Of a stretch of DNA of 64,000 nucleotides, positions 18,388-27,018 are shown piece after piece. The DNA lies in contig CADADP010000003.1 of NCBI GenBank assembly GCA_902786725.1, positions 1 through 64,000 on the forward strand. Reading direction: 5' to 3'. How positions within the stretch are numbered: the stretch's first letter is position 1; every line of letters begins with the position of its first letter. The stretch is from an uncultured Bacteroidales bacterium (GTDB taxonomy: Bacteria; Bacteroidota; Bacteroidia; Bacteroidales; Muribaculaceae). The position numbers and the translations under genes were made by a program. The notes below the pieces were generated by a model that was not told the DNA's origin, did not search any database, and saw only the letters and a program-made list of their open reading frames with translations.

Positions 18388-19803
18388 ATGAAAAAATTCT
18401 TACTTGTAATTACCATGATTAATTTGGCGATGACGCTAACAGCAGTGGATTTGCCTACATTCGCCGAATTAAAGGACGAACTGAATGTGTCATCCCTCCC
18501 ACTTGTAAATCTCACTGTGGACATTAGCACTGTTAACCGAAACGAGTATGTAATCGGTGCTATAGAAATAGTTGAATATGACTTAAGAAGCAAGCACCCT
18601 TCTTCGCAAGAATTTGCCTGCAAACTAAAGTATCGCGGTGCCACCGCGGCCACAAAAAACAAGAAAGCGTTTGCCGTCAAGTTAATCAATGATGAAGGCA
18701 AAAGCCTCGACGCTAACATATTCGGCATTCGCGAAACCGACAATTGGATTCTGGACGCTATGGCCATAGACCGCATCAGGATGAGAAACCGCTTGTGCTT
18801 TGACCTGTGGAACGAGATGAACAAGACACCTTACGACACCGATTACGACAACAGAAACGGCACTAAGGGGCAGTTTGTGGAAGTGTTCATTAACGGCAAC
18901 TATAACGGCTTGTACTGCTTAACCGACAAGATAGACCGCAAGCTGCTCAACTTGAAAAAGGCCAAGGAAGACAAGGAAGGTAACGTGACGATTAACGGCA
19001 TCATGTACAAGGGCGACACGTGGGACTTCGGGTGGAATCTGCTTAGTTATGAAGAAGCCAGAACCGACACAACGCAGTGGGGCGCTTTCGAGTTGCAGTA
19101 TCCCGACGATTACCCCTCCATTAACACGTGGCAACCGCTTATGGACTTAATCGACTACTGCTCGAAAAAAACGGATGACGAGTATTTTCTCGCCAATTAC
19201 AACGATTATTTCTATTTGGACAACTTGGTAGATTACCTGCTGTTCACCACTGTACTGGGCATAGGTGACTGCTGCTGGAAAAACAGTTTTCTGTCAACGC
19301 CCAACATCAACGATGGGCACAAATGGATGGTAACGCGATGGGACTTGGATATGTCGCTCGGCGGAAATTACGATGGCGACTACTACGATAAAACCATGAC
19401 TTTCACCCGCTTTAACACAAGGGCTCCTTATAATCGCCTATATTCGCAAACCGAATTTCAGGAGTTGCTTCAACAGAAGTGGCTCGCTTTGGGTGGAGAC
19501 ATCTTCTCAAGACAAAAGATCATGAGAAGAATTAACAAATACCGCGATATGTTTGCATTGTCGGGGGCATGGGAACGCGAATACCAGCGATGGAATGGCG
19601 ACCCCGTACCACTCACGCAGGACATCGATGATGAACTTGATTATGTGGCAGATTGGTACGACAGGAATTACGCCGAGTTGTGCCGGCAATTGGGTGTCCC
19701 GTCAAGCGCAGATATTGACAACATCAAACGTGATATCAATAATGACGGTGAAGTTGACGTTACCGATGTAGTGAAACTGGCCATTTCAGTCATGGGCATA
19801 TAA
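18388..19803 (+). CDS. Secreted CotH-like protein with C-terminal dockerin-like motif
   Basis: A 471-residue protein: signal peptide (about 1-19), then a CotH-like kinase-fold domain with KLKYRGATAATKNKKAFAVK, NWILDAMAIDR, RNRLCFDLWNEM and ENGLYCLT-like NYNGLYCLTDKID, and the Asp-containing WDLDMSLGG near residue 323. CotH domains of spore coats are protein kinases; in secreted Bacteroidetes proteins the activity is untested. Residues 448-471 (DINNDGEVDVTDVV and following) form one dockerin type I-like calcium loop and helix. The gene is more AT-rich than its neighbours and stands alone between two gene-poor stretches, which suggests separate acquisition. Confidence 0.85.
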   Translation: MKKFLLVITMINLAMTLTAVDLPTFAELKDELNVSSLPLVNLTVDISTVNRNEYVIGAIEIVEYDLRSKHPSSQEFACKLKYRGATAATKNKKAFAVKLINDEGKSLDANIFGIRETDNWILDAMAIDRIRMRNRLCFDLWNEMNKTPYDTDYDNRNGTKGQFVEVFINGNYNGLYCLTDKIDRKLLNLKKAKEDKEGNVTINGIMYKGDTWDFGWNLLSYEEARTDTTQWGAFELQYPDDYPSINTWQPLMDLIDYCSKKTDDEYFLANYNDYFYLDNLVDYLLFTTVLGIGDCCWKNSFLSTPNINDGHKWMVTRWDLDMSLGGNYDGDYYDKTMTFTRFNTRAPYNRLYSQTEFQELLQQKWLALGGDIFSRQKIMRRINKYRDMFALSGAWEREYQRWNGDPVPLTQDIDDELDYVADWYDRNYAELCRQLGVPSSADIDNIKRDINNDGEVDVTDVVKLAISVMGI

Positions 19804-19859
19804 CCGCTCATCCCTTAACAATAATCGGCACAGAAATTTACGGACTTTACAATAGTATG

Positions 19860-19985
19860 TCACACTAACACACATGCCTGGGTGCATAGCTTGTACTGGT
19901 CAAGTTCGCCACGCAGGCGACGAATTTCATCCTCAGCCGGTTTGCCGTTGACGTATAAGGTGAGTGGTTGCGCTACTTGTTGTGC
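19860..19985 (-). pseudogene. Short open frame without a start, possible gene remnant
   Basis: The minus strand reads QPLTLYVNGKPAEDEIRRLR and on to a TGA at 19860-19862, about 41 codons with protein-like composition and a charged helix. No start codon opens this frame: it is preceded at once by TGA, while an ATG at 19987-19989 lies in the next frame and stops after 18 codons. A -7 box TAACTTTG (minus, 20013-20020) sits just upstream. It may be a frameshifted remnant. I do not recognise the family. Confidence 0.35.
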
Positions 19986-20084
19986 TCATAAAACTTTGTC
20001 ATTATTTTGTGACAAAGTTAGCGACGATGCTGCATGGCAAAAAAGACAAGCCACAGTTACCATGGCCGTCGCTTTTTTGATACG

Positions 20085-20198
20085 TTATTTGGAAGTCGCC
20101 ATCTTGCGCCGCCTGATGCGCGACGGATGCTTCATGTCGAGCCATTTGTTTTTGAAGTGCTCGTGCATCGCACTTGTTTCGGGAGTGACGGCCATCAT
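20085..20198 (-). CDS. Small basic protein, 37 residues (tentative)
   Basis: Starts MMAVTPETSAMHEHFKNKW and ends in a strongly basic tail with HPSRIRRRK. The start overlaps the stop of the hydrophobic frame upstream as ATGATG, which would couple their translation. Not recognised; composition and overlap are the only support. Confidence 0.35.
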   Translation of the reverse strand: MMAVTPETSAMHEHFKNKWLDMKHPSRIRRRKMATSK

Positions 20199-20374
20199 GC
20201 GCAGAACCAGAACCAGCCGGCACGCGACAATGCCGTGACGGCTATACACACAAGAGCAGCCACGACCAGCCAGATGGCTATCACCAAAAGGGCGAGAATA
20301 GCGACGATGATGCCACCCAGCAGCATGCCGCAGGTGCCCAGGATGTCAGTGAATATGCCGATGAACCATGTCAC
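20195..20374 (-). CDS. Small hydrophobic membrane protein, 59 residues (tentative)
   Basis: A GTG-started frame reading MTWFIGIFTDILGTCGMLL, then a long run of Ile, Val, Leu and Ala (residues 17-49) long enough for one or two membrane passes, ending SRAGWFWFCA. It is preceded in frame by TAA and followed with overlap by the basic 37-residue frame. No clear promoter or strong ribosome site is seen. Not recognised. Confidence 0.4.
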   Translation of the reverse strand: MTWFIGIFTDILGTCGMLLGGIIVAILALLVIAIWLVVAALVCIAVTALSRAGWFWFCA

Positions 20375-20430
20375 AGTTGTCTTGTATCTTTACATTTTAG
20401 ACTGCAAAAACTGTGCCAAGTTTAATATAA

Positions 20431-20459
20431 GGGCAGGGAACCGTCACGACACCCTGCCC
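20431..20459. terminator. Hairpin, possible terminator
   Basis: GGGCAGGG and CCCTGCCC form a perfect 8-bp stem around 13 bases. There is no T run on either side, so factor-independent termination is doubtful. Confidence 0.35.
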
Positions 20460-20475
20460 ATGTACTGGGGGTTCA

Positions 20476-20514
20476 GGCAATGTGGCATGTCGGGGCTCGA
20501 CATGCCACATTGCC
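20476..20514. repeat. Perfect 17-bp inverted repeat with 5-base loop
   Basis: GGCAATGTGGCATGTCG (20476-20492) pairs fully with 20498-20514 around GGGCT. An outer pair ATGTACTG (20460-20467) and CAGTACAT (20531-20538) frames it, giving a nested structure of about 79 bases. No T run follows. Confidence 0.8.
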
Positions 20515-20613
20515 ACAGTGTTAACCACCTCAGTACATTGCCTAAAATCGTCCTCTGAGAAAATTAATTAAAGAAATAATTCCATATTGTTTTTCACTTT
20601 CCACAATTATGAG

Positions 20614-20621
20614 TAACTTTG
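20614..20621 (+). promoter_or_regulatory. -7 box of mdh
   Basis: TAACTTTG, 40 bases before the mdh start. The nearest upstream TTG (20587-20589) is 24 bases away, longer than usual. Confidence 0.55.
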
Positions 20622-20661
20622 TGGCAACGGAAAACAACTTTTTTTTAAAAAATATAAAACA

Positions 20662-21654
20662 ATGGCTTTTTTAACTAACGAAAAACTTACTATCGTAGGT
20701 GCTGCCGGCATGATCGGCTCCAACATGGTTCAGACTGCCCTGATGATGGGTCTGACAAGTGACATTTGCCTCTATGACGTGTTCTCGCCCGAAGGTGTGG
20801 CCGAGGAAATGCGTCAGAGCGGTTTTGGCGATGTGAAAATCACCGCCACCACCGATGCCAAGGAAGCGTTCACTAACGCCAAGTACATCATCTCGTCGGG
20901 TGGCGCTCCGCGCAAGGCCGGCATGACCCGCGAGGACCTGCTCAAGGGCAACTGCGAGATAGCCGAGGGTCTGGGCAAGAACATCAAGGAATACTGCCCC
21001 GATGTGAAGCACGTGGTGATTATCTTCAACCCGGCCGACCTTACCGGCCTTGTAACGCTTCTGTACTCCGGCTTGAAGCCCGGTCAGGTAACCACACTCG
21101 CCGGACTCGACTCCACACGTCTGCAAAGCGCGTTGGCCAAGAAATTCGGTGTGCAGCAGAGCGAAGTCACCGGTTGTGCCACCTACGGCGGCCACGGTGA
21201 GCAAATGGCAGTGTTTGGCTCACACGTGAAAATCGACGGCCGACAGCTGACCGATATCATAGGCACACCTGAGTTCCCCGCCGAGGAGTGGGAGCAGATG
21301 AAGGTGGATGTGACTAAGGGCGGAGCCAAGATTATAGAACTTCGCGGACGCTCCTCGTTCCAGAGCCCGGCTTATCTGTCGGTGGAAATGATTCGTTCGG
21401 TCATGGGCGGCGAGAAATTCCGCTGGCCTGCAGGAACCTATGTTCAGACCGAGAAGTACAACCACATCATGATGGCAATGGACACCACACTCGACACCAC
21501 CGGTTGCCACTACAATGTGCCGCAGGGAACGCCTGAGGAGAACGCCAAGCTCGACGCCAGCTACGAGCACCTGTGCAAGATGCGCGACGAACTGGTGACG
21601 CTAGGCATTGTGCCGCCCATCAGCGAGTGGAACAAGGTGAACCCCAACTTGTAA
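20662..21654 (+). CDS. mdh: Malate dehydrogenase
   Basis: Interconverts malate and oxaloacetate with NAD(H); in these anaerobes mainly the reductive direction toward fumarate and succinate. It is 330 residues of the lactate/malate dehydrogenase family. The NAD-binding turn VGAAGMIGSNM is at residues 12-22, DSTRLQS carries the Asp and Arg of the active site, and the catalytic His is in TYGGHGEQMAVFG near residue 178. The N-terminus TNEKLTIVGAAGMIG is typical of the Bacteroidales enzyme. It is a single-gene unit with a -7 box at 20614 and a terminator at 21684-21724. Confidence 0.93.
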   Translation: MAFLTNEKLTIVGAAGMIGSNMVQTALMMGLTSDICLYDVFSPEGVAEEMRQSGFGDVKITATTDAKEAFTNAKYIISSGGAPRKAGMTREDLLKGNCEIAEGLGKNIKEYCPDVKHVVIIFNPADLTGLVTLLYSGLKPGQVTTLAGLDSTRLQSALAKKFGVQQSEVTGCATYGGHGEQMAVFGSHVKIDGRQLTDIIGTPEFPAEEWEQMKVDVTKGGAKIIELRGRSSFQSPAYLSVEMIRSVMGGEKFRWPAGTYVQTEKYNHIMMAMDTTLDTTGCHYNVPQGTPEENAKLDASYEHLCKMRDELVTLGIVPPISEWNKVNPNL

Positions 21655-21683
21655 GAAACTATCCTAATACATGTTTCATAGGT

Positions 21684-21724
21684 GTGATGGCGACCGCTAT
21701 GGAGTGGGCGTCATCACTTTTTTT
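21684..21724 (+). terminator. Terminator after mdh
   Basis: GTGATGGCG pairs with CG-T-CATCAC and is followed by eight or more T residues on the plus strand. Confidence 0.75.
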
Positions 21725-21842
21725 TCGCTTTTTGCTCGCGATACTTGCATGGGATTAAAACTTATTTGTATCTTTATCGGCGACAACAGCTACCGTGGCG
21801 CATGACGCGCCACGGTGGAAGAGATTGATAAGCACAAACAAG

Positions 21843-23000
21843 ATGAAGAAATTTATTATCACATTCGCTATTTCATGCTTGATAGGGCTGGCGATAGGCA
21901 TCGGGGCGGCAGTATTGATTACAGGCAAAACAATCAATCTGGCGCAGGTATTACTCGAAGTGGGCATAGTGGTGGCCGGACTCATAGTGTCGGTGTTTCT
22001 CCACATCACACTCCACGAGGTCGGGCATCTGCTCTGCGGCTTGGCCGGCGGCTACCGCTTCGTCTCGTTCCGTATAGGCTCGCTCACGTTCATCAACCAG
22101 GGCGGCCGCACACGCGTCAAGCGTTTCAGCATCGCAGGCACCGGTGGGCAGTGCCTGATGTCGCCCCCCACCGATGTGCCACTAGAAAAGATACCTACCA
22201 GACTATACAATGCCGGCGGAGTGCTTATGAACGTAGCGCTATCCGCGATAGCAATGGTACTATTCTACGCTTTGCCTAAGGAACAAGTGATTGTGCGCGA
22301 GTTGCTGATGGCATTCGCCCTGATAGGCATAATGCTGGCTTTGCTCAACGGTATCCCCATGAAAATGGGCGGAATTGCCAACGATGGATATAACATCCTT
22401 AAACTCAGCGGCGACCCACAAGGCACACACGACTTCGGGGTGCTGCTCCTCGTCAACGAGCAGTCGCAAAACGGCGTTAGAATTAGCGAAATGCCGGCCG
22501 AATGGTTCACCGAAAATCCCAACGTCAATTTCACCGACCCCATACAAGTAAACGCCGAACTGATGCGCGCCGCCCGCGACATCGACAGCGACCGGATGCA
22601 ACAGGCCATACAGCGTCTGCAACCCATCGCAATCGACAAGAAGGTGATCCCTCTGCTTGCCAACGAAGCCAGGTGCGCCCTTGCCACAGCATTCTACCTC
22701 AACCGACAAGCCAACCTGGCCGCCGAGTTGCTCGACAAGCCTCTAATGGACTACATCCGCGCGCACGCCTCGGTTATGAGCGACAAGCAACTGCTACTGG
22801 CCGCTAAAGCTCTGCTCACCGACGGTAACCGCCCCGAAGCCGAACGAATTGCCGCCGAAATGTTGCGCAAGAAGGACGAATACCTCATGCAGGGCGACCT
22901 CGTAGCAAACCTGGAGTTTATCAGGCGGTTACTCGCCCTCCCCGAAGATGCCGACACTACCTCGACACAACCACAAACCGATATCAATAACCAACAATAA
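21843..23000 (+). CDS. M50-like membrane zinc metalloprotease
   Basis: A 385-residue protein with several membrane segments in the first half and a soluble helical C-terminal half. The zinc site HEVGHLLCG lies in a membrane helix near residue 57, as in site-2 protease-like M50 peptidases, and is followed by SFRIGSLTF. A second M50-type motif NPxD is not evident; NAGGVLMNVALS near residue 126 may take its place. The ATG at 21843 begins a normal first membrane helix and is preferred over 21795. The SIMPL gene follows after 15 bases. Substrate unknown. Confidence 0.75.
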   Translation: MKKFIITFAISCLIGLAIGIGAAVLITGKTINLAQVLLEVGIVVAGLIVSVFLHITLHEVGHLLCGLAGGYRFVSFRIGSLTFINQGGRTRVKRFSIAGTGGQCLMSPPTDVPLEKIPTRLYNAGGVLMNVALSAIAMVLFYALPKEQVIVRELLMAFALIGIMLALLNGIPMKMGGIANDGYNILKLSGDPQGTHDFGVLLLVNEQSQNGVRISEMPAEWFTENPNVNFTDPIQVNAELMRAARDIDSDRMQQAIQRLQPIAIDKKVIPLLANEARCALATAFYLNRQANLAAELLDKPLMDYIRAHASVMSDKQLLLAAKALLTDGNRPEAERIAAEMLRKKDEYLMQGDLVANLEFIRRLLALPEDADTTSTQPQTDINNQQ

Positions 23001-23015
23001 CAAAACTGAACAATT

Positions 23016-23720
23016 ATGGAAAAAGGAAAAAGCAACATCATCGCGGCTGCCATCATAGCGGTGGGCATCTGCGTGCTTGGATTCTGCCTTAAGGCAGGTA
23101 TCGACAACTTTGTAAACAAGGACCGCCGAGTCACCGTTAAGGGGCTGTCGGAGATGGAAATGCCGGCCGACAAAGTCACATGGCCCATCGTCACCAAAGA
23201 GACCGGCAACGACCTGCAGGAACTTTACGCCAGCATCAACCGCAAGCAAAGCGCCATCAAGAGTTTTCTGACTTCGAACGGTATTAGCGAGAAGGAAATC
23301 ATCGTCAACGCGCCGCGCGTCAACGACCGCGATGCCAATGACTACAGTAGTCAGCGGAGTACCGACCGCTACAACGTCACCAGCGTTATCACGGTCACCA
23401 GCACCAACGTGGAGCGCGTGAGCGACCTTGTTCTGCGCCAGGGCGAGCTGCTGGCCCGCGGAATTGCCATAGTGGAGTCTTACGACAACTCCATCATGTA
23501 TGAATTCACCTCGTTCAAGGACATCAAGCCCAAGATGATGGACGAGGCCATAGAGAACGCCAAGAAGACTGCCAACCAATTCGCCGAGAAGAGCGGATTG
23601 AAACTCAACAAGATTGAGACCGCCGACCAGGGCTATTTCTCAATCGACGACCGCGATGTCAACACACCGCAAATCAAGAAACTGCGCGTAGTCACCACCG
23701 TCACCTACTCGCTGAAGTAG
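23016..23720 (+). CDS. SIMPL (DUF541) domain protein
   Basis: A 234-residue protein with one N-terminal membrane anchor (residues 8-28) and a periplasmic SIMPL domain that starts [18 protein letters not shown] and ends with [12 protein letters not shown]. The family is widespread; some members affect stress resistance, but no biochemical activity is established. It is cotranscribed with the M50-like protease 15 bases upstream and followed by a strong hairpin at 23758-23794. Confidence 0.88.
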   Translation: MEKGKSNIIAAAIIAVGICVLGFCLKAGIDNFVNKDRRVTVKGLSEMEMPADKVTWPIVTKETGNDLQELYASINRKQSAIKSFLTSNGISEKEIIVNAPRVNDRDANDYSSQRSTDRYNVTSVITVTSTNVERVSDLVLRQGELLARGIAIVESYDNSIMYEFTSFKDIKPKMMDEAIENAKKTANQFAEKSGLKLNKIETADQGYFSIDDRDVNTPQIKKLRVVTTVTYSLK

Positions 23721-23757
23721 TACACCCGAACCCGACTACACAAACACCACCACACAT

Positions 23758-23794
23758 CGCGGGACCGAAGCGAAAAGACTGCTTCGGTCCCGCG
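23758..23794 (+). terminator. Strong hairpin after the SIMPL gene
   Basis: CGCGGGACCGAAGC and GCTTCGGTCCCGCG form a perfect 14-bp stem with a nine-base loop. No T run follows, but the position fits transcript end or 3' stabilisation. Confidence 0.6.
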
Positions 23795-23900
23795 CGGCGT
23801 TACATAACGATGGAAAAGGCTCTTTCCACAGAAACTTTCTCCTGAAGAGTGGTTAAATTTGCTTAAATAATGCAACTATATAAGAAAACTCAAAAAACGA

Positions 23901-23933
23901 TTGCAGTTTTCTCAGTTTTTTCCACTATCTTTG
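23901..23933 (+). promoter_or_regulatory. Promoter of the RND efflux operon
   Basis: TTG at 23901-23903, 22 bases, then TATCTTTG at 23926-23933, 20 bases before the TetR start. It likely drives the whole efflux operon, and the TetR product is the natural candidate to bind here. Confidence 0.6.
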
Positions 23934-23952
23934 AACCGATTTTTAAACAGAT

Positions 23953-24570
23953 ATGGACACGCAAGAACATATAATCAAGGAAACAAGCAAGTTACTGCAA
24001 AACGTGGGGCCCGCTGCCATGACAATGGACATGGTGGCCAAGGCCTGTGGCATCTCCAAGCGCACGCTTTACGAGAACTTTACCGATAAGCGTAGCCTTA
24101 TAAAGGAATGCCTGACGCAAATGCACGCCAAGCACATCAGTGAACTCAACGATGTGTTCCGCACATCGCAGAACTGCTTCGAGGCCCTGTTCCGCACCTA
24201 CATTAAGATACGTGAATACCTCACAAGCGGCGCGTCGAAACGTGCCGAGGAAGTGGCTCGCATGTACCCCGACCTTTTCGAGGACCACAAGAAAAAGGAA
24301 GGTATAATCATCGGCCAGCTGGCCAAGGTGTTACAGAAAGCGCAAGAAGAGGGACACGTGATAAAGCTGATTAACACCAAGATAGCCGCGTTCATTTTCC
24401 TGTCATCAATCAGGAACATCAACGATAACGAGCGCATCAGCGAATACGGCTTGAATCGGATTGAGGTATTCGACGGCGCGTTTATCAATTTTATGCGAGG
24501 CGTGGCCACGATAAGTGGCATAGAATTTATCGACGAAATAATGAAGAATAATAATAACACGTTACAATAA
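23953..24570 (+). CDS. TetR/AcrR family transcriptional regulator
   Basis: A 205-residue regulator. The N-terminal helix-turn-helix is clear: AMTMDMVAKACGISKRTLYE (residues 22-41) followed by NFTDKRSL. The C-terminal helical domain would sense a ligand, probably a pump substrate. It is the first gene of an efflux operon, 10 bases before the TolC gene, so it most likely controls its own operon. Whether it represses or activates cannot be read from the sequence. Confidence 0.92.
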   Translation: MDTQEHIIKETSKLLQNVGPAAMTMDMVAKACGISKRTLYENFTDKRSLIKECLTQMHAKHISELNDVFRTSQNCFEALFRTYIKIREYLTSGASKRAEEVARMYPDLFEDHKKKEGIIIGQLAKVLQKAQEEGHVIKLINTKIAAFIFLSSIRNINDNERISEYGLNRIEVFDGAFINFMRGVATISGIEFIDEIMKNNNNTLQ

Positions 24571-24580
24571 CACTGAGAGT

Positions 24581-25936
24581 ATGAAGAAACAAATCTTATC
24601 GGCACTGACAATCCTACTTGTCGCTTCGGGCGGCATGGCTCAGGCACCGACCGACACACTCAGGCTGTCGCTCGACGACTGTCTGCGAATAGCACTCAAC
24701 GAGAACCCCACCGTGAAGGTGGCCGAGATGGAAATTGAGCGAGTGGATTACTCCAAGAAAGAGACGATAGGAAAACTGTTCCCCGACATCTCGTTCAGCG
24801 GACAGTATTCACGCACACTGGCTAAGCAGACGATGTATATGGACACGGGCGAAGGCACCATGGCCATAAAGGTGGGTCGCGACAACACCCACAGCGTGGG
24901 ATTTAACGCCACGGTCCCCATCATCATGCCCACACTGTGGAAGTCGCTCAAGTTGTCGGACAACCAGATTTTGCAAAACGTGGAGGCCGCGAGGGCGTCA
25001 CGCCTGTCGCTCGTTAACCAAGTGAAAAACGCATATTTCGCCTACCTGCTGGCAGTGGATTCCAAGGCTGTGCTCGAGGAAAATCACTCCACGGCCAAGT
25101 TCAACGCCGACATCTACGCAAAGAAATACGAACTGGGTACGGCCTCGGAATACGACGTGTTGCGCTCAAGCGTAGCCGTAACTAACATAGAGCCGTCGAT
25201 TCTGGAAGCGGAGAACGTGATCACTCAGTGTCTGCTCCAACTCAAGGTGCTGATGGGAATGGATGTAAACATCAATTTCCTGCCTAACGACGCCTTGGAA
25301 AACTACCGCAACTCTATGTTCAACACTCAGGTCGCAGCCGACACCGCACTTGTCAACAACACCAACCTGCGCACCCTGGACCTGCAGACCGACTACCTGA
25401 AGAAGGCGCTCGACGTGCAGAAGATGTCATGGTTCCCCACTCTAACCGGTTCCATCAACTATATGTGGCTCTCTATGTCGAACGGGAGCCCGTTCAAGAA
25501 CTTCACATGGTCGCCCACTTCCACGGCCGGGCTGACCCTCTCTATACCCATCTCGAGCGGCGGACAGCGCTACTTCAAACAGAAGCAGGCCGAAGTGTCG
25601 CTGCGCGAGATGAAATGGCAACGCGAGAACCTGGAGCGCTCATTGCAGATGCAGGTGCAAGTTCAGCAAGACAACATCAACAAGAGCCTCAAGCAGATAG
25701 CCACCAACGAAGGCGGTGTGCGACAGGCCAAGAAAGCCAACGACATAATGCAGGAAAGTTTCCGCATCGGAGCGGCTTCGTTTATCCAACTACTCGACAC
25801 CGAAGATGCGTTGCTTAGCGCACGTCTGGCCTACTATCAGGCTATTTACAACTACCTCGTGGGGCAAAGCGACCTTGAGTATGTACTCGGAAATGCCCCT
25901 CTCGACAAGTATGTAACCACTTCAACCGAATATTAA
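24581..25936 (+). CDS. TolC family outer membrane efflux protein (RND system)
   Basis: The outer-membrane channel of the tripartite pump, 451 residues with a signal peptide (about 1-21). Two related halves begin LRLSLDDCLRIALNENPTV and, in the second half, FPTLTGSINYMWLS; long helices with AYYQAIYNYL near the end are typical. It sits between the TetR gene (10 bases upstream) and the adaptor gene (13 bases downstream). Confidence 0.92.
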   Translation: MKKQILSALTILLVASGGMAQAPTDTLRLSLDDCLRIALNENPTVKVAEMEIERVDYSKKETIGKLFPDISFSGQYSRTLAKQTMYMDTGEGTMAIKVGRDNTHSVGFNATVPIIMPTLWKSLKLSDNQILQNVEAARASRLSLVNQVKNAYFAYLLAVDSKAVLEENHSTAKFNADIYAKKYELGTASEYDVLRSSVAVTNIEPSILEAENVITQCLLQLKVLMGMDVNINFLPNDALENYRNSMFNTQVAADTALVNNTNLRTLDLQTDYLKKALDVQKMSWFPTLTGSINYMWLSMSNGSPFKNFTWSPTSTAGLTLSIPISSGGQRYFKQKQAEVSLREMKWQRENLERSLQMQVQVQQDNINKSLKQIATNEGGVRQAKKANDIMQESFRIGAASFIQLLDTEDALLSARLAYYQAIYNYLVGQSDLEYVLGNAPLDKYVTTSTEY

Positions 25937-25949
25937 TATCACACTCAAT

Positions 25950-26966
25950 ATGAAAAGGAACAGCATTATTTTCGCCGTGGCAGCGGCAACAGTAGCCCTA
26001 ACGGCTTGCACGGCAAAAGAAGAGAAAAAAGTAGTTAAGGAAGAGCTTCCCATCGTGGAGGTGCAGACGGTGCAGCTCGAGGAAGTGCCGCAAGTGGCCG
26101 AATACACCGCCACTGTGGAGGCTTTTAAGACCAACAACATAGCGTCGGCCACCGGCAACCGCATCAAGCGCATCCTCGTGGACGTGGGCTCGCACGTGCG
26201 CGCCGGCCAGGCTGTGGTTATTCTCGACGACGTGAACATCGCTCAGCAGCAAATTAACATGGCCAACCAAAAGCGCGACCTGGACCGCGCCAAGGAACTG
26301 GTGAAGATAGGCGGTGGCACTCAGCAAACCGTGGATCAGTTGCAGACGCAATACGACGCCAACGCGCGAGCACTGCGCAATCTGCAAGAGAACACAGTGC
26401 TCACCTCGCCCATCAGTGGCGTGGTAACAGAGCGCAACTTCGACAACGGCGACCTGCCTTCGGGAATGCCCATACTCGTGATAGAACAGCAACAGCCTCT
26501 TAAGGTGATTGTAAACGTGAACGAGAGCGATTTCCCCTACGTGAAGCAGGGTATGCCCGTAACGGTTAAGTGCGACGTCTATGACGGAGACACATTCAGC
26601 GGACACGTTCACCTCATCCACCCAAGCATCGACTCCGACACAAGGACCTTCCAGGTGGAAGTGACAATCGACAACAAGGGCAATAAGATACACAGCGGAA
26701 TGTTTGCCCGCGTAACATTTAACTTCGGCAGCAAGTCGAATATCGTGGTGCCCGACCGCGCGGTGATAAAGCAAGTGGGCTCTGGCGTGCGTTACGTATA
26801 TGTTTATAACCCCGACGGCACTGTGACATTCACCGAGGTGACACTGGGACAGCGTCTTGAGTCGCGCTACGAAATCACATCTGGCCTGACCAACGGCACC
26901 AAGGTTGTTATCACCGGCCAGTCGAGACTCACCGACGGAGCCAAAGTGCAACTCAAGAAGAAGTGA
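25950..26966 (+). CDS. RND efflux periplasmic adaptor lipoprotein
   Basis: The membrane fusion protein joining pump to TolC channel, 338 residues. The lipobox LTAC (Cys20) predicts a lipid anchor in the inner membrane. Visible modules are the lipoyl half-motif IKRILVDVGSHVRAGQAVV, a short alpha hairpin (about residues 95-145), the second lipoyl half TSPISGVVTERN, and the beta-barrel and membrane-proximal regions ending SRLTDGAKVQL. It sits 52 bases before the pump gene. Confidence 0.93.
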   Translation: MKRNSIIFAVAAATVALTACTAKEEKKVVKEELPIVEVQTVQLEEVPQVAEYTATVEAFKTNNIASATGNRIKRILVDVGSHVRAGQAVVILDDVNIAQQQINMANQKRDLDRAKELVKIGGGTQQTVDQLQTQYDANARALRNLQENTVLTSPISGVVTERNFDNGDLPSGMPILVIEQQQPLKVIVNVNESDFPYVKQGMPVTVKCDVYDGDTFSGHVHLIHPSIDSDTRTFQVEVTIDNKGNKIHSGMFARVTFNFGSKSNIVVPDRAVIKQVGSGVRYVYVYNPDGTVTFTEVTLGQRLESRYEITSGLTNGTKVVITGQSRLTDGAKVQLKKK

Positions 26967-27018
26967 TAAGCAAAACAGATAAGTAAGATTTCACTGAAAA
27001 CAAGAATTAAATATATCT

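Larger units (their letters stand above)
19804..20661. other. Gene-poor island with small ORFs and inverted repeats
   Basis: About 860 bases without a full-size gene. It holds three short minus-strand open frames (described separately), a 10-bp inverted repeat AACTTTGTCA/TGACAAAGTT at 19992-20019, a hairpin at 20431-20459, a 17-bp perfect inverted repeat at 20476-20514 and the mdh promoter near 20614. The mixture looks like the remains of a small mobile or phage-like segment, but no integrase or transposase is present. Confidence 0.5.

Noticed and set aside
20034..20558. 174-codon plus-strand open frame in the gene-poor island
   Set aside because: It runs through the two hairpins, is rich in His, Met and Arg in a way that mirrors the opposite strand, and lacks a ribosome site.
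25998..26951. 317-codon minus-strand open frame
   Set aside because: Opposite the RND adaptor gene.
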